Assembly: GCA_022036555.1 (NCBI GenBank)
Contig: CM039140.1
Location: 30,376,473-30,440,472 of the forward strand
Length of the DNA stretch: 64,000 bases
Direction: 5' to 3'
From: Microstegium vimineum
Taxonomy: Eukaryota; Streptophyta; Magnoliopsida; Poales; Poaceae
The position numbers were made by a program, and so were the translations under genes. The notes beneath the pieces are model-generated. The model did not search any database and was not told the DNA's origin. It was given only the letters and a program-made list of their open reading frames with translations. Shown one piece after another: positions 23,555-34,430 of the stretch; within the stretch, counting starts at the first letter, position 1; every line of letters begins with the position of its first letter.

Positions 23555-24729
23555 TTGAGGGGAGATATTTTACTAAAGATAATTGTATCTGTTTTTAAGA
23601 TCTGGAATCTGAGAAAAAATGTTGTCTGATGAGGCTGAATTTGGAATCTGGGTACTAACAGGTCCTTGACCCTTTTACTAAAGGTAGCTTCTATCTATGT
23701 CTGATAATTCTATAATTTGGAATTTGGAATCCTTGTAGTTGACCCTTTTACTGTCTTTGCAGTGTAGCCAGCACAAATTAATATAGAGCAACAGATTTAA
23801 AACTTGGACTACCGTGGATAATTTTAGTTTTATTCTGGTATAGGGACACTACAATAAGTTCCCTGTTTCAGTAGAGCATCATTTGGTTGAATCTTACAAC
23901 ACATTATAGAATTGGCAAGGGTATGGGTGCGTGTCTCTGCTTTCAGGCACATGCTAGATGATTTCAATAGCTAGAACACCTTATTAAAACTTTGAAGCTA
24001 GTCTTGAGGATGACAGTAGTATTTGTAGTTGTGGCCCATGCCACAAATGCTTCTTGAGTACTGAAATTGTGACCTATGGATCCATAAACATCCAAGCACG
24101 CTTTTACACACAAATAACATCATTTATTCATTCATCCATTCTGTAGCTGGAAGTACATCAAAAGTAACAAGCATGAAAGAAACAAACTCAAGCAAGCCTG
24201 ACAAGTAGATCACACACCACACAGATGAGACGGGAGCACAAGCAATAACAACAGCTAGCTCCTCACTCACCCTTATTTATATTTATATGTTTCTCTACTA
24301 CTCAGAGTAGAGATCCATCTGGTAATATAACACACCACCTTATATCTCGGACAGTAAGATGCATGCCATGATAACAACAGAGCACCCAGTAACAAACCAA
24401 AGACACACAAATAAGCAGATGATGACACCAGAAGTCCCATTCAATGCAGGTCGATGCAGATGTAGGCAGCACAGACAAGCTGAGCTCACAAGCAGAGACG
24501 ACACCTATCCATCCATCACGCACAAACCAACCAACCAACCAAAAAGCGAAGAAATAGCATAGCAGGTGTGACCGAAGCAAGCAGAGTACGTAGTAGGTAG
24601 GTGTTGCTTACAATTCAGAGGGAGCTGCTGCACGAAAACACAAGATAGCAATTCATTCATTCTATGCATACATATAAGTATGCTATAGACCATGGCATAT
24701 AAACAAACATTACTGCATATATACCTGGG
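23555..24729. other. Intergenic / 3' region of NB-LRR gene 3, no gene seen
   Basis: AT-rich sequence without recognisable coding, lying downstream of the gene 3 stop at 24,730. The half nearest gene 3 (24,300-24,729) may be its 3' UTR. Confidence 0.5.
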
Positions 24730-27430
24730 TCATTTGAGCACGGAGCCCCTGAGCAGTTTCTTCTTGTAATACCGCGAGTGGACTGGCTTGTAAAGGGAAG
24801 GATGGTGCGTGCCGCGCAACCCGTCCCACTCTAGCCTGTCCCACCATTCCTTCTCGCAGTCACACTCCACCTTGTTATCGCTGCTTCTGTCGCTACTGAC
24901 GGCCGGCAGGTGCCTGAGGCTCCAGCAGCCCCTGATTTTGATGGTCTCAAGTTCAGGTGCGTACATCCTCCCAAGCCCGCAGATGCTTTCGAGCATGGGC
25001 AGCTCGTGCAGGTGAACGTGCTTCAAATTTGGGAAATCCACCATTGTTATTATTGCTCCGGGTGGCTTCTGTTGTTGCTCTTGGTGGCTTTCCTTGTCAT
25101 TGGTGTCTAATAATGGAAAGACCACCCTGAGATCACCACACCACACGATCTCGATGGTATCCAGCAAGCGTCTGTCAGCTGGTACTAACGACGAGAAGGG
25201 GACTACATGTATCAGCCTGGGACAGAAGTCCAGGTGCAACAATGTCAGGTCCTCAAATGAATGTTGCTCAATCTGGCTGAACGACAGTTTCCTTATGTCC
25301 CACATGAAGCGTGTCCTTGGGAGTTGGGATGCCCAGAATGTTTTTAGCCAATAACACATGCGCACCCAGCTTCCACCTCCTCCTAATAACTGGGGAGCGG
25401 TGAAGATAAAGTCCAAGGTGGGGCACCGCTCCACCCTACACCACCGTAGTACTTCCCATTGTGCAGGCCCTGGGATACTTGTGTTGTACAGGCTGTCATA
25501 ATGATAATGATTGAGAGGTGATTGAGAGCCTTGCGTCCTTCACAGAAATATAGCAATTAAATTCAGAGGGTGATTGAGCACCATTCACCAGTACCATGGG
25601 CCATGATAATGATGATGATACTCCTGTAGCAGCAGCAGTGCTACCAGCAGCCTTCATTTTCTCTTCCCCGCTTCTGGAAGCTGATGCTGCAGGTTGGGTG
25701 GTGTCGATGTGCACCTTTGCTAAGTCCATGTTCCTTTTGCCTTCTGGTGGCCATAGAATTGCACAAAGCTTGTCGCAGTTATCTAGAATGAGCTCATCCA
25801 GTCTCTTGGCTGTCATGGCACTGAGATCTAGTGTTTTGACTGCTGTGCCTGACAAGTCTAGTATGCGGAGATCCTCAAACAACCCACTCAGCAACACATT
25901 CTTCAGCTTAGAACATCCCCTGAAGGAGAACTTTTGTAGGCCAACACACTCGTCAATAATCACCAGAGTCTCAAGGCAGTTGTTGCTAGTGCTTATCTCG
26001 GAAAATTCTGTAACACCTTGCTTGGTGCCGTTTCCTGAAAAATCAAGGAGCTCCAGTTTGTTCATCCCTAAGAACAAGTCTTGTTTTAAGTGGCCACTGC
26101 AGTGGACTGTCGACTTTGTCACTCGGAGCTTGCGGATGTTAGGCAGCCGCCCCTGCAGCTGGCTGATGTCCCAATCCTGTGCTCCCTCCACATTTAGCTC
26201 CCAGAGCTGAGTCATGGCATCCATCAAGCTTGCGGATAAGATCCAATCACAGCTTGTGTAGCGGACGTCAAGCACCCACAGCCGCTGGAAGCACTGGCGG
26301 ATGTCCTCCTTCAGTGCACCATCTTTGCTAATTACTATGTCATGGCAATGGTCGATCCATAGAAACTTCATGCTAGGGTAGTAGAGAAACGGAGGCGACG
26401 ACGATGAGCTGAAGTTGCAGCGTGAGAGCTTGAGCACGCCAAGTTTGGTAAAAACATGGAACGGGTCTCCAGGCATGGCCAGCAGAACCCCATAGAGCGG
26501 TGAATTCCAGTGAGGCATACTATCCGTAGTTGCAGCCGTACACCTTAGCAGGTGAGAAGGCAAAGATTGGTGGCCCTGGTGGTAGTGGTCCGCATCCAGT
26601 CGCATCTCTCGTTGCAGGGCTTGAGCAGCTTGCCATGGTCCATCATTATCATCATCACCATGAAAATTGCTGGAGATGCCTTCTTCTTCTCCCTGTCGTA
26701 GCTGCTGTATGATGATGCCATCACATACCATGTAGTTCCAGCAGTGGGTGGCCAAATCATAGTCCAACTTGAAGTGATGGGCTATACAGCATAGCTTGGA
26801 CAAGTACGAGAAGCACTCGATGACTTGTGAAGGATGATTGATGCAGCCAGCTGTTGATGCAACTACTTCAGAAGCTTCTTCACGCATAAGGCTGGACCAG
26901 AATTCATGCCCATCGACTTGTTCATGGCTTGAGGAGGCGGCTGAGAGAAAAACATCAGTCTTCCCTGTGCTATCCATGCCTCCTTGGACCTTCATCCTGG
27001 GGTAGAGCCGGAATCTCCCTTGGAATGTCCACAGCACCTTATTGGTTGAGTATCCGGACAGAAGAAAGCCAAATATAGACAAATCAATTTCCTCGGTGCT
27101 CCCATTGTGGAAGATCACCAGGAACCTGCGGTTCCGCTCCTGTATGCGCTGAAACATGGCCCTGAGAACTTGCGGTATCTCAGCACGAGAGCCCTCGGCG
27201 ATCCCATGGAATTCGTCCTCCTCATCTTGCCTGTCGAACATGTCCATCGTCGGAGCAGGGAGCTCCAGCTGCTCCGCGACAGCACGCTGAAGCGCTCTCC
27301 TGCTCTCCCACTTGGAGCAGTCGACGTGGATGATCTGATCAAACTGCAGTCCTGCCGCTGCCGGGGCCTCATCATCAGAGGAAGCCGCCCTGATGGCAGT
27401 AAGGCGCTGGGCCACGGCTAGTTTCTTAAG
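24730..27430 (-). pseudogene. NB-LRR-like gene 3, P-loop-less grass type, frameshifted
   Basis: Minus strand. 27,415-25,496 encodes about 639 residues. It opens at 'VAQRLTAIRAAS', with no ATG and no P-loop upstream. RNBS-A-like 'IIHVDCSKWESRRALQRAV' and kinase-2-position 'RFLVIFHNGSTEE' follow, where the usual acidic pair is not conserved. Leucine-rich repeats follow ('LRILDLSGTAVKTLDLSAM'). The frame closes at a TGA (25,496-25,498), but the neighbouring frame continues with 'DSLYNTSIPGPAQWEVLRW' and runs to 24,730, ending in basic 'RYYKKKLLRGSVLK'. One indel near 25,500 thus splits the LRR. An upstream first exon is expected but not found in 27,430-27,840. NB-ARC relatives lacking a canonical P-loop are known in grasses; the function of this one is unknown. 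Confidence 0.75.
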
Positions 27431-27840
27431 AACAACTAGTTAGCTAGTACATTTGCATTATTCCTACAAGTACCGTACACATATATGAATCAAAATTTTG
27501 CGCTACCTAATGCAGGAATTAATTTCCATATATGCTTCTCAACATGTTCTGACCCTATATGATGCTATATATTACAGATAGATAGATGGACATATTTTCG
27601 ATTGAAGCAGGGAGTAGTCACATAGTTACATACCTCAGTTTATTGATCTATTTGGCACTGGCGTCCAATATGCAGCAGGAGATTTCGCAGAATACAATAC
27701 AATCCGCCTAAAAGATTGAGTCAAACGATGGATGGATAAATGATGTTTGTATGTGTGTCTGCAGTTTGTGTGTGTGAGAGAGGCGATGCCTGATGAGGGA
27801 GAATCCTAATACAAGACGTGTGCTTGCGCATGGCGGTTGA
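27431..27840. other. 5' flank of gene 3, no gene seen
   Basis: AT-rich. On the minus strand it should carry the missing first exon or promoter of gene 3, but no P-loop or CC motif is readable. Confidence 0.45.
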
Positions 27841-28149
27841 CATAGGCCAACTTTGCCTTCTTTGGCAAACACTGCATATCAGATGATTCTTTGCTTGCAC
27901 CTGGAGCATGCAGGATTCCATCATATTATGTTTTTCAAAGGTAATAAAAGAAGGTTAAAGGGGAAAAGCTGGCATGGTTCCAAAGGAGCAGTACATAGTG
28001 AAGTTGTTGTAACACACAAGACTGTCTGGAGTTTGTCTGCCTCGGCTCATCCACCATGCGTGACACAAGGCAACAAGTTATTAACAAACAAAGTAAAAGC
28101 GTAATAACTCATGTACGAGAAATTCAGAATTAGTAAGGAGAAGAATGCC
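27841..28149. repeat. Direct repeat copy 1 (about 310 bp)
   Basis: Begins 'taggccaactttgcc', runs through 'cactgcatatcagatga', 'catggttccaaaggagca' and 'cacacaagactgtct', and ends 'aaggagaaga'. The same string of words recurs at 28,662-28,970 with about 10% differences by eye. No coding content. Confidence 0.9.
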
Positions 28150-28661
28150 AGACACCTATAGTGCTCTCCAAAACTGAGTTGCCTCTAAAAATACATTAGT
28201 AAAAGTGGTAACTGTCTCCAGCTCCCTCTAAACATTTTTAGAGACGCCTAAATATATCCAGTCGTCACCCAAAATGATTTTTTAGAGACAGCCCTATTTT
28301 CAGACACCTCAAAAATAGATTTTCCATACACCAAACAAAAGTTCTAGATATCAAAAACTTACGTAACTTTGTAGTTGACAACTTTTAAATTTGAAGTCAT
28401 CTATGTATGTAAAATTACATTTGAATTTCAAATTGTAAATAAAAATTGTAGATCTCAAAAAGTCATGCAGCTTTATAGTTCATGACTTTTTTTATTTAAA
28501 ATCATCTAGGAGTATCTCCGAAAATTGTGTTTGGATTTTCTCACATTTGAAATTTGAAGTTTTCAAACGACCTTAGATGAAGAAATGACCAAAGCGTGTT
28601 GGCACAAAAACGTTGCACCAATATGTTCGCAAGCCTGAGAGGATCAAAGTAGGGACAAGTG
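28150..28661. mobile_element. CACTA-like subterminal debris
   Basis: Contains 'cctctaaaaatacatt', 'tttttagagacgcc' and 'tcaaaaatagattttcc', then repeated 'agttgtagatctcaaaaagt...tagttgacaac' words. These alternating short motifs are typical of CACTA transposon subterminal regions in grasses. No complete CACTA...TAGTG terminus pair or target duplication is seen. Confidence 0.55.
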
Positions 28662-28970
28662 TGATAGGCCAACTTTGCTTCTTTGGCAAACACTGCATAT
28701 CAGATGACACTTTGCTTACATCTGGAGCATGCAGGATTCCAACATATTATTTTTTCAAAGGCAAAGAAGGTTAAAGGGGAAAAACAGGCATGGTTCCAAA
28801 GGAGCAGGACTTAGTAAAGTTGTTGTAACACACAAGACTGTCTAGAGTTTTGTCTGCCTCAGCTCATCCACCAAGCGCGACAAAAGGCAACAAGTTTTTA
28901 ACAAACAAAATAAAGCGTAATAACACATGTAGGAGAAATTCAGAATTAGGAAGGAGAAGACAGCCAAAAC
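28662..28970. repeat. Direct repeat copy 2 (about 310 bp)
   Basis: Second copy of the 27,841-28,149 unit. The period of about 820 bp includes the intervening CACTA-like debris, and a third stretch of similar debris follows copy 2, so the duplicated unit may be repeat plus debris. Confidence 0.9.
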
Positions 28971-29049
28971 CTGACCTAGATGCTGAGACATGGGATCCAA
29001 ACACTCTTTCCATCAGGGATATAGAGGGACACAGCAGGCAAACAGACTA

Positions 29050-29625
29050 CATGCACCGCTAAAAAAAATGATTTTCAGAGATGGGATTATTTTGAGAGGC
29101 GGTTAAAAATAGAGCCACCTTTGTAGTGGTCTCCAAACAAGTCGCCTCTAAACATACATCCGTAGAAGCGGCTACTCTATCTCCAGCCGTCTCTAGAAAA
29201 TTATTTTCAGAGGCGGCCCTTTTTTCAACCGCCTCTAAAAATAGATTTTCCAGGAGCTGCATAGTAAATTCGAATTTTTCAAATAACCTTAGATAGGAAA
29301 ACGACCAAAACAAAAGTTGAAGATATTAAAAACTTACGCAACTTGATAGTTGACAACTTTTTAATTTAAAATCATCCCCGCATAGAAAATTACGTTTGAA
29401 TTTCTCACATTTAAAATTTAAATTTTTCAAATGACCTTGGATGGAGAAATGATCTAAACGATAGTTGTAGATCTCAAAAAGTTATGTAGCTTTATAGTTG
29501 ACAACGTTTTCATTTGTAATCATCTATCTCCGAAAATTGCATTTGAATTTTCTTATATTGAAATTCAAAGTTTTTCAAACAACCTTAGACGGAGAAACGA
29601 CCAAAATAAAAGTTGTAGTGTCTGA
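29050..29625. mobile_element. CACTA-like subterminal debris, second stretch
   Basis: Contains 'gagaggcggtt', 'cagaggcggccc' and 'aaccgcctctaaaaatagat', then 'ttgatagttgacaac' and 'agttgtagatctcaaaaagt' words shared with 28,150-28,661. Copies of the GGCGG/CCGCC motif in both orientations are characteristic of CACTA subterminal arrays. No termini are identified. Confidence 0.55.
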
Positions 29626-29705
29626 TGGCCTAGGAGGCCAGGGATTATGCGCGGTTGAAAGAGTATAATATTCCGTGAACTTGTGATGAACAGAACAACA
29701 GCCTC

Positions 29706-30470
29706 ATGCTGGACGGTTCAACTTGCATCATGATCGATGTTCCTAGGCCCAGTCCCAACGACCTCTACGGCTCCCCGCCGCTGCCGTCCCCACCCAAGGA
29801 AGCGCCACAGGCAGCTCCGTCGAGCAGCAGCAACCACATCAGTACCCTCCCGGACGAAACCATGCACCGCGTCCTCTCCTTCCTCCCCACGCAGCAGCGG
29901 TGCGGGCCTACATGCTCTCGCTCGGTGCTGGCTCTACCTTTGGAAATCCGCCACTAGCCTGAGCATTGGCGGCGTCGACGGGAAGGCGCCGGTGTTGTTT
30001 GAGAAGATTCGGGAGTTTATGGATGACCTTTTGCTCCTCCATGGAAGCTCGCCTCTAGAGAAATTTGAGCTCGGGGTCGACGGAGCCTATGCTGACGTTC
30101 GCCACGTGAGGCTCCAGGTCATGTATGTCGTGCAATGCAAAGTCCAGGTCCTGCGGCTTAGCTTCACTGGGACTACCCATGCTCGGCTTCGGTTGGAGGA
30201 CCCACCCCTCGCCTCTAGCCACCTCACCAGCGTAGAGCTTCGCGACATAGTTTTCAATGATCATTTTCTTGACCTTTTCTCCAGATGTCCTCCGTTGTTA
30301 GAACTCAAGATTCAAGGCTGCAACTTGAAGCATGTCCAAAGGATCTCATCCTAGTCCTTGAGGCATCTAAGTATCATAGGAGGCAGATTCAACCAGAGTT
30401 CCCGAGCTTGAGTTCTTGCCCCAAATCTTTCTTCATTGGTGTGAGACGTCACTGTGTGATGGAACCCCCT
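29706..30470 (+). pseudogene. F-box/LRR-type gene fragment, degraded
   Basis: The first frame starts with an ATG at 29,706 and reads an F-box opening, 'ISTLPDETMHRVLSFLP'. After about 29,893 the match moves to the third frame and then to the second ('CWLYLWKSATSLSIGG'), and continues to a TAG at 30,352. The same frame continues past the stop with 'SLRHLSIIGG'. F-box/LRR proteins act as substrate adaptors of SCF ubiquitin ligases, and this family is large in grasses. Two frameshifts and one stop inactivate the copy. Coding similarity ends near 30,450-30,470, where an LTR-element remnant starts. Confidence 0.8.
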
Positions 30471-31938
30471 AATTCATACAAGATCAAGTACGACTGTCAC
30501 CGCTAAACCCATTGACAAGCACTTACAATCACCTATATGAACTTGGAAGTTTCCGGAGTGTCCCGAAAGACCTCAATAAATCACAAGACAACCAAGATCG
30601 CAGGATTAAGTAATACAAATCAAATACACAGAGTTTTGCAATAGAAATAGTATTACAATTGAATTTACAATTAATAATACAAGTTTGATTTCAAAACTGA
30701 TTAACAAAACAAATTTGCTCAACCGAGCACCCAGACACCTCCACGACACCTCCCCGCATCCACTGAGCCACTTGTAAGCGACTCTAGACCCCAGGGAGGT
30801 CTCGCCGGCGGCCATGGCGGCGGCACAGCACGGGTGGATTCCCGTCGGCCACGGCAAGCACCCATACGCCTTTAGCAATCCAACACGGTGCTTTCACACC
30901 CAACAATTGAGCAAAGGTGTCGTGGAAACATGACCACACCGAACTCCGACGCGATAGCGGCAGAAACACGTTGGAACGACGTGGTCCATCAAGCACAGAG
31001 CACATGAGCGATAACAGGGGTGTTACATCCTTTCCCCCTAAAAGAAATCTCGTCTCAGAGATTTAAGTTTAGGGTTCTGTAATGGAAAAGGAAATGTGTC
31101 AAGCAACATTTCTTTCTTTATTATCATAAAATTGTTTTAGTTTTCTTAACAACATCTTCAGATAAACATAGTCATTCATAAAACAACATTCATGAAGAAT
31201 GCATACTTGTCCTATTTATCCTCACAAGTTGCCAACCTTAGATGACAATCATGTTCTATATCGGTGGCAAAACACGTATTCTCTCGATATATAGCTAGTC
31301 GTTAACTAGTTTTACGCATTCAAGGTCAGTGTACCTGTAGAAGATTCCATTTCAGCCCATCCCAACGGTTTGAATATCATGCATTGCTGAGATTAAATCT
31401 ATCAACATATATAGCTAATTCATATATGAAGGCTACCTGTAGCATTTAACCACAGGGTAGCATATGCGGTAATAAATGCATACCTTGACCCGGACGTAGA
31501 GGTATATTGATCCATACATTACCACTCAAGTGAATGACATCCATACAATAGCACCCCGTATGGACAAGGAAATAAAAATATGATGCAACCTCAAATTAGT
31601 ACTTACATAAGTCACCTGAGAGTCCTAGGTTGGGCATAACTAGAGATTGTCGCTAGCATAATTTTGCAAATAGTTTTGATAAACTTGTTATAACTAAGGT
31701 TTTAGTCCATATTGGTTTTTAAAACCAAAACTTTGTTTTTAACACTATGTAAATGACAGTATTTACTCAATCTTGCTCTGATACTATTTTGTGACGGAAT
31801 CCCCTAATTCATACAAGATCAAGTATGACTGTCACTGCTAAATGCGTTCACAAGTACATACAATCACCTATATGAACTTGGAAGTCCGCCGAGTGTCCCG
31901 AAAGACCTCGGTAAATCACCCAACTATTTGAAAGTGCA
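30455..31938 (-). mobile_element. Remnant of a minus-strand LTR retrotransposon
   Basis: Direct repeats 30,455-30,594 and 31,790-31,928 share 'cccctaattcatacaagatc' and 'cacctatatgaacttggaag'. On the minus strand the second copy ends in CA and is followed within a few bases by 'TAGTATCAGAGCAAG', a primer-binding site type matching initiator-Met tRNA. This supports 5' LTR, then a short internal region, then 3' LTR, read right to left. Only about 1.2 kb of internal sequence without recognisable gag or pol remains. The 5' LTR is cut by Sirevirus A at 31,939. Confidence 0.6.
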
Positions 31939-33191
31939 ATCAAGCCCTAAGTGGGTTTTGGTGACATGACAACATAATTAGAGGACTAATGAGACTCTTC
32001 AAGTATCACAAGCAGGTTGAAAGAAAGGAGGTTGATGAACAGGTTGGCGGACCCCTCCAATTACAAAAGTGCATGGCAACAAGCTCAAAGGGTGTTTAAA
32101 TCATTTTATATTTCGAAATTGAGTTTAGGTATGTCGTACTATTAAGAGAGATTCAACACGCATGCCAACAAGTGAACCAAATGCTATATCTATCCATACA
32201 TCATACACCTCCACACTCATAGTAGGCAAAACAACCAGCTATTCAAAGATCTATTCCTTGCTGTCTTTGTTAGGCCGGCAGTGTCGGGCAGGCCGGCACT
32301 GCCAGGATTTGTTTTCTGCCCATTGGCAGTGAAGGGGTATAACCTTATCCCCTCACTTCCCCCAACGGTAACTTTGATCATTGACTCAGAATCATTTCGT
32401 GCAACAGCTAGAGAAGCTCCCTTCTTGCTCTCCCTTTCTCCCTTGGTGCTCAAGCTCTCTCCCCATTTGTTCTCCACTCAAATCTTTGAGAGATTGAGCC
32501 TCCAAGCTTGAGAAGAACCTTCTCCCTCAGATCTTCAACTCCTACAAGCATTTGGTTTGCGTGGTGGTCAGCGGTTTGAGTTCTTTACTCTTGGAGCTTC
32601 GCTCCTAGCCGGCTAGGCGTCGCCCTTGAGCTTGCCTCCTTCGTGTGGTAGCCTAGCGGGGTTTGTAACACCCATTTACTAATACATATCCCCTCATCTC
32701 AAGAGTTCACTCTCTTGACCTGAGACCGAGGAAAGAGCTAGCCTTTGTGGCGAGCTTGAGCCTTGTGTGGCGCACCTCAACAACGTGGACGTAGGCAAGC
32801 CTTGGTGGCGAGCTGAACCATGGGTCAAATCTTGTGTCACCTTGTGTTTGCCTTTTTACTTTGATATACATTGCTCTCAAGGTGATTTCTAGGGTTTGGA
32901 CCCGATCTACTCGGTGGGTGTGTTGCTGCCACTTTCAAGTGGTGCTAGAAGTTTCCTACACCTCTAGGAAGGTTTTGATTCAAACACAATTTACATTTAT
33001 ATCTTAGATTTTGAATTAAGCTTAGGTCTGTCCAGGTGACCAGCACTGCCGCCCCTGAGAGCAGTAGTGCCGGGCACTCGTGGCAGTGCCAGGGTCAAGG
33101 CCAGCAGTGCCACGCCTATGCTGACAGAAACTGTGAAGTTTGTTTTAAACAGTCCTATTCACCCCCCCTCTAGGCTAATCAGGTCCTTACA
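31939..33191 (+). repeat. 5' LTR of Sirevirus A
   Basis: 1,253 bp, starting TGAAAGTGCAATC and ending CCTTACA, directly followed by the primer site. Nearly the same sequence recurs at 62,846-63,640 (matching 32,344-33,137). Contains several copies of a GGCAGTGCC-like motif at 32,276-32,310 and 33,045-33,115. Confidence 0.85.
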
Positions 33192-33205
33192 AGTGGTATC
33201 AGAGC
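33192..33205 (+). other. Primer-binding site (initiator Met tRNA)
   Basis: 'agtggtatcagagc' immediately downstream of the LTR; the TGGTATCAGAGC core is the standard plant copia tRNA-iMet primer site. Confidence 0.9.
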
Positions 33206-33951
33206 AAGATTACCTCAGTAAGCACTTAACCGTGTGAGGTAATGACCACAGAGAGTAGTGTCAAGCATGTTGACCCCAAGGATGTGGATTTGCACTCCAC
33301 GGACAGCAGCGATGTGAGTGTGGCAACGCATAAATACTTGACCATAGCTGGCATGTCCGAGAGAGAAGTTGCAAAGAGGAAGGAAGAAAGAAGACTTAGA
33401 AGAGAAGGAAAAAGATTGCAAAAAGAAGAAGAGTGTAACACCCTAAAATTTGAATTAGCAAATTAGGTTGGAATTTAAATTGATTTTGCTTTAATTTGAT
33501 TTAATTCAAACAATTTTGTGATCATAGAATTAAATAAAAAAATAATAAAACAAATCTCATGCTAGGGTTCAACTTGTATGTGCATAGCATGCCTTTGCAT
33601 TTTCTTTGTGTTGATTGGTTTTCAAAACTCAAAGAAATAATTCAAAACCCCTTTTGAAAATCTGTTTGAAAAATATTTGGAAAAGCAAAAGAAAGGAAAA
33701 AGAAAATAGAAAAAAGCCCTCTCTCACCCCCCTCCCTCGCGTCGAGTCCGCTCCGGACTCTGCCTCGCCGTGCCGCGCCGTGCCGCGCCGCGTCCGCACC
33801 CGCGTGCGCCCCCGCAACCGCCGGGCGAAGACCCCGCTCGCACTCGTCCCGCGTCGGACTCCTCGGCGTCGCGCCGCAACAGAGCCGCGAGCTCCGCGCG
33901 ATCTCCTCGCGCGCGTCCGTATCCGCGCAGGACTCCCGGCCCTTGCCCTGC

Positions 33952-33957
33952 TATAAG
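33952..33957 (+). promoter_or_regulatory. TATA-like box of the solo LTR
   Basis: 'TATAAG' within 'tgctataagtagcgcc', preceded by strongly GC-rich sequence. The position fits an LTR U3/R promoter. Inference from sequence only. Confidence 0.45.
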
Positions 33958-34410
33958 TAGCGCCGCCCCGCACCGCTCTTTCCCATCTAGCAACCGAGCT
34001 CGCTTCGCCGCAAGCAGCAGTAGCAGCGCCGCACGCAGCCGAGCAGCGCACCGCCGCCGAGCCGCCGCACTGCATCTCCGGCCGCATTAAGCCCTCTCCG
34101 AGCCTCACGTCGTCTTCGCGAAGTCTCCGAACGCCTTCCCTACCCCTTTTCCCTCTCTTTTGTGCTCTGGTTGACCGCGCCGCCGTGTACAGGAGCCCGA
34201 CGCCGCTGTTCCACGCCGGCCGCCAACCTCGTCCGTCCCCGAGTCCCCCGAGCTCCCAGGTGAGTTCGCCTCCTTCTCCTCTTTCTCCCGGTGCCCCCGG
34301 ATTGGAAAACCGGGCACCAGGGGCCCCGATCGACCTGCGCCGGTGAGCTTCGGCTCTGGCCGGCCATGGCGCCGCCGCCCTGGGCCTCTGCTCCGGCAGT
34401 CGCGCCGCTT

Positions 34411-34430
34411 CCCCCCCCCCCCCCCCCCCC
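34411..34430. repeat. C20 homopolymer
   Basis: Twenty consecutive C in the GC-rich zone of the solo LTR. Confidence 0.95.

Noticed and set aside
19607..27430. Genes 2 and 3 as a paired sensor/executor NLR unit
   Set aside because: They are on the same strand rather than head-to-head, carry no integrated extra domain, and both look defective.
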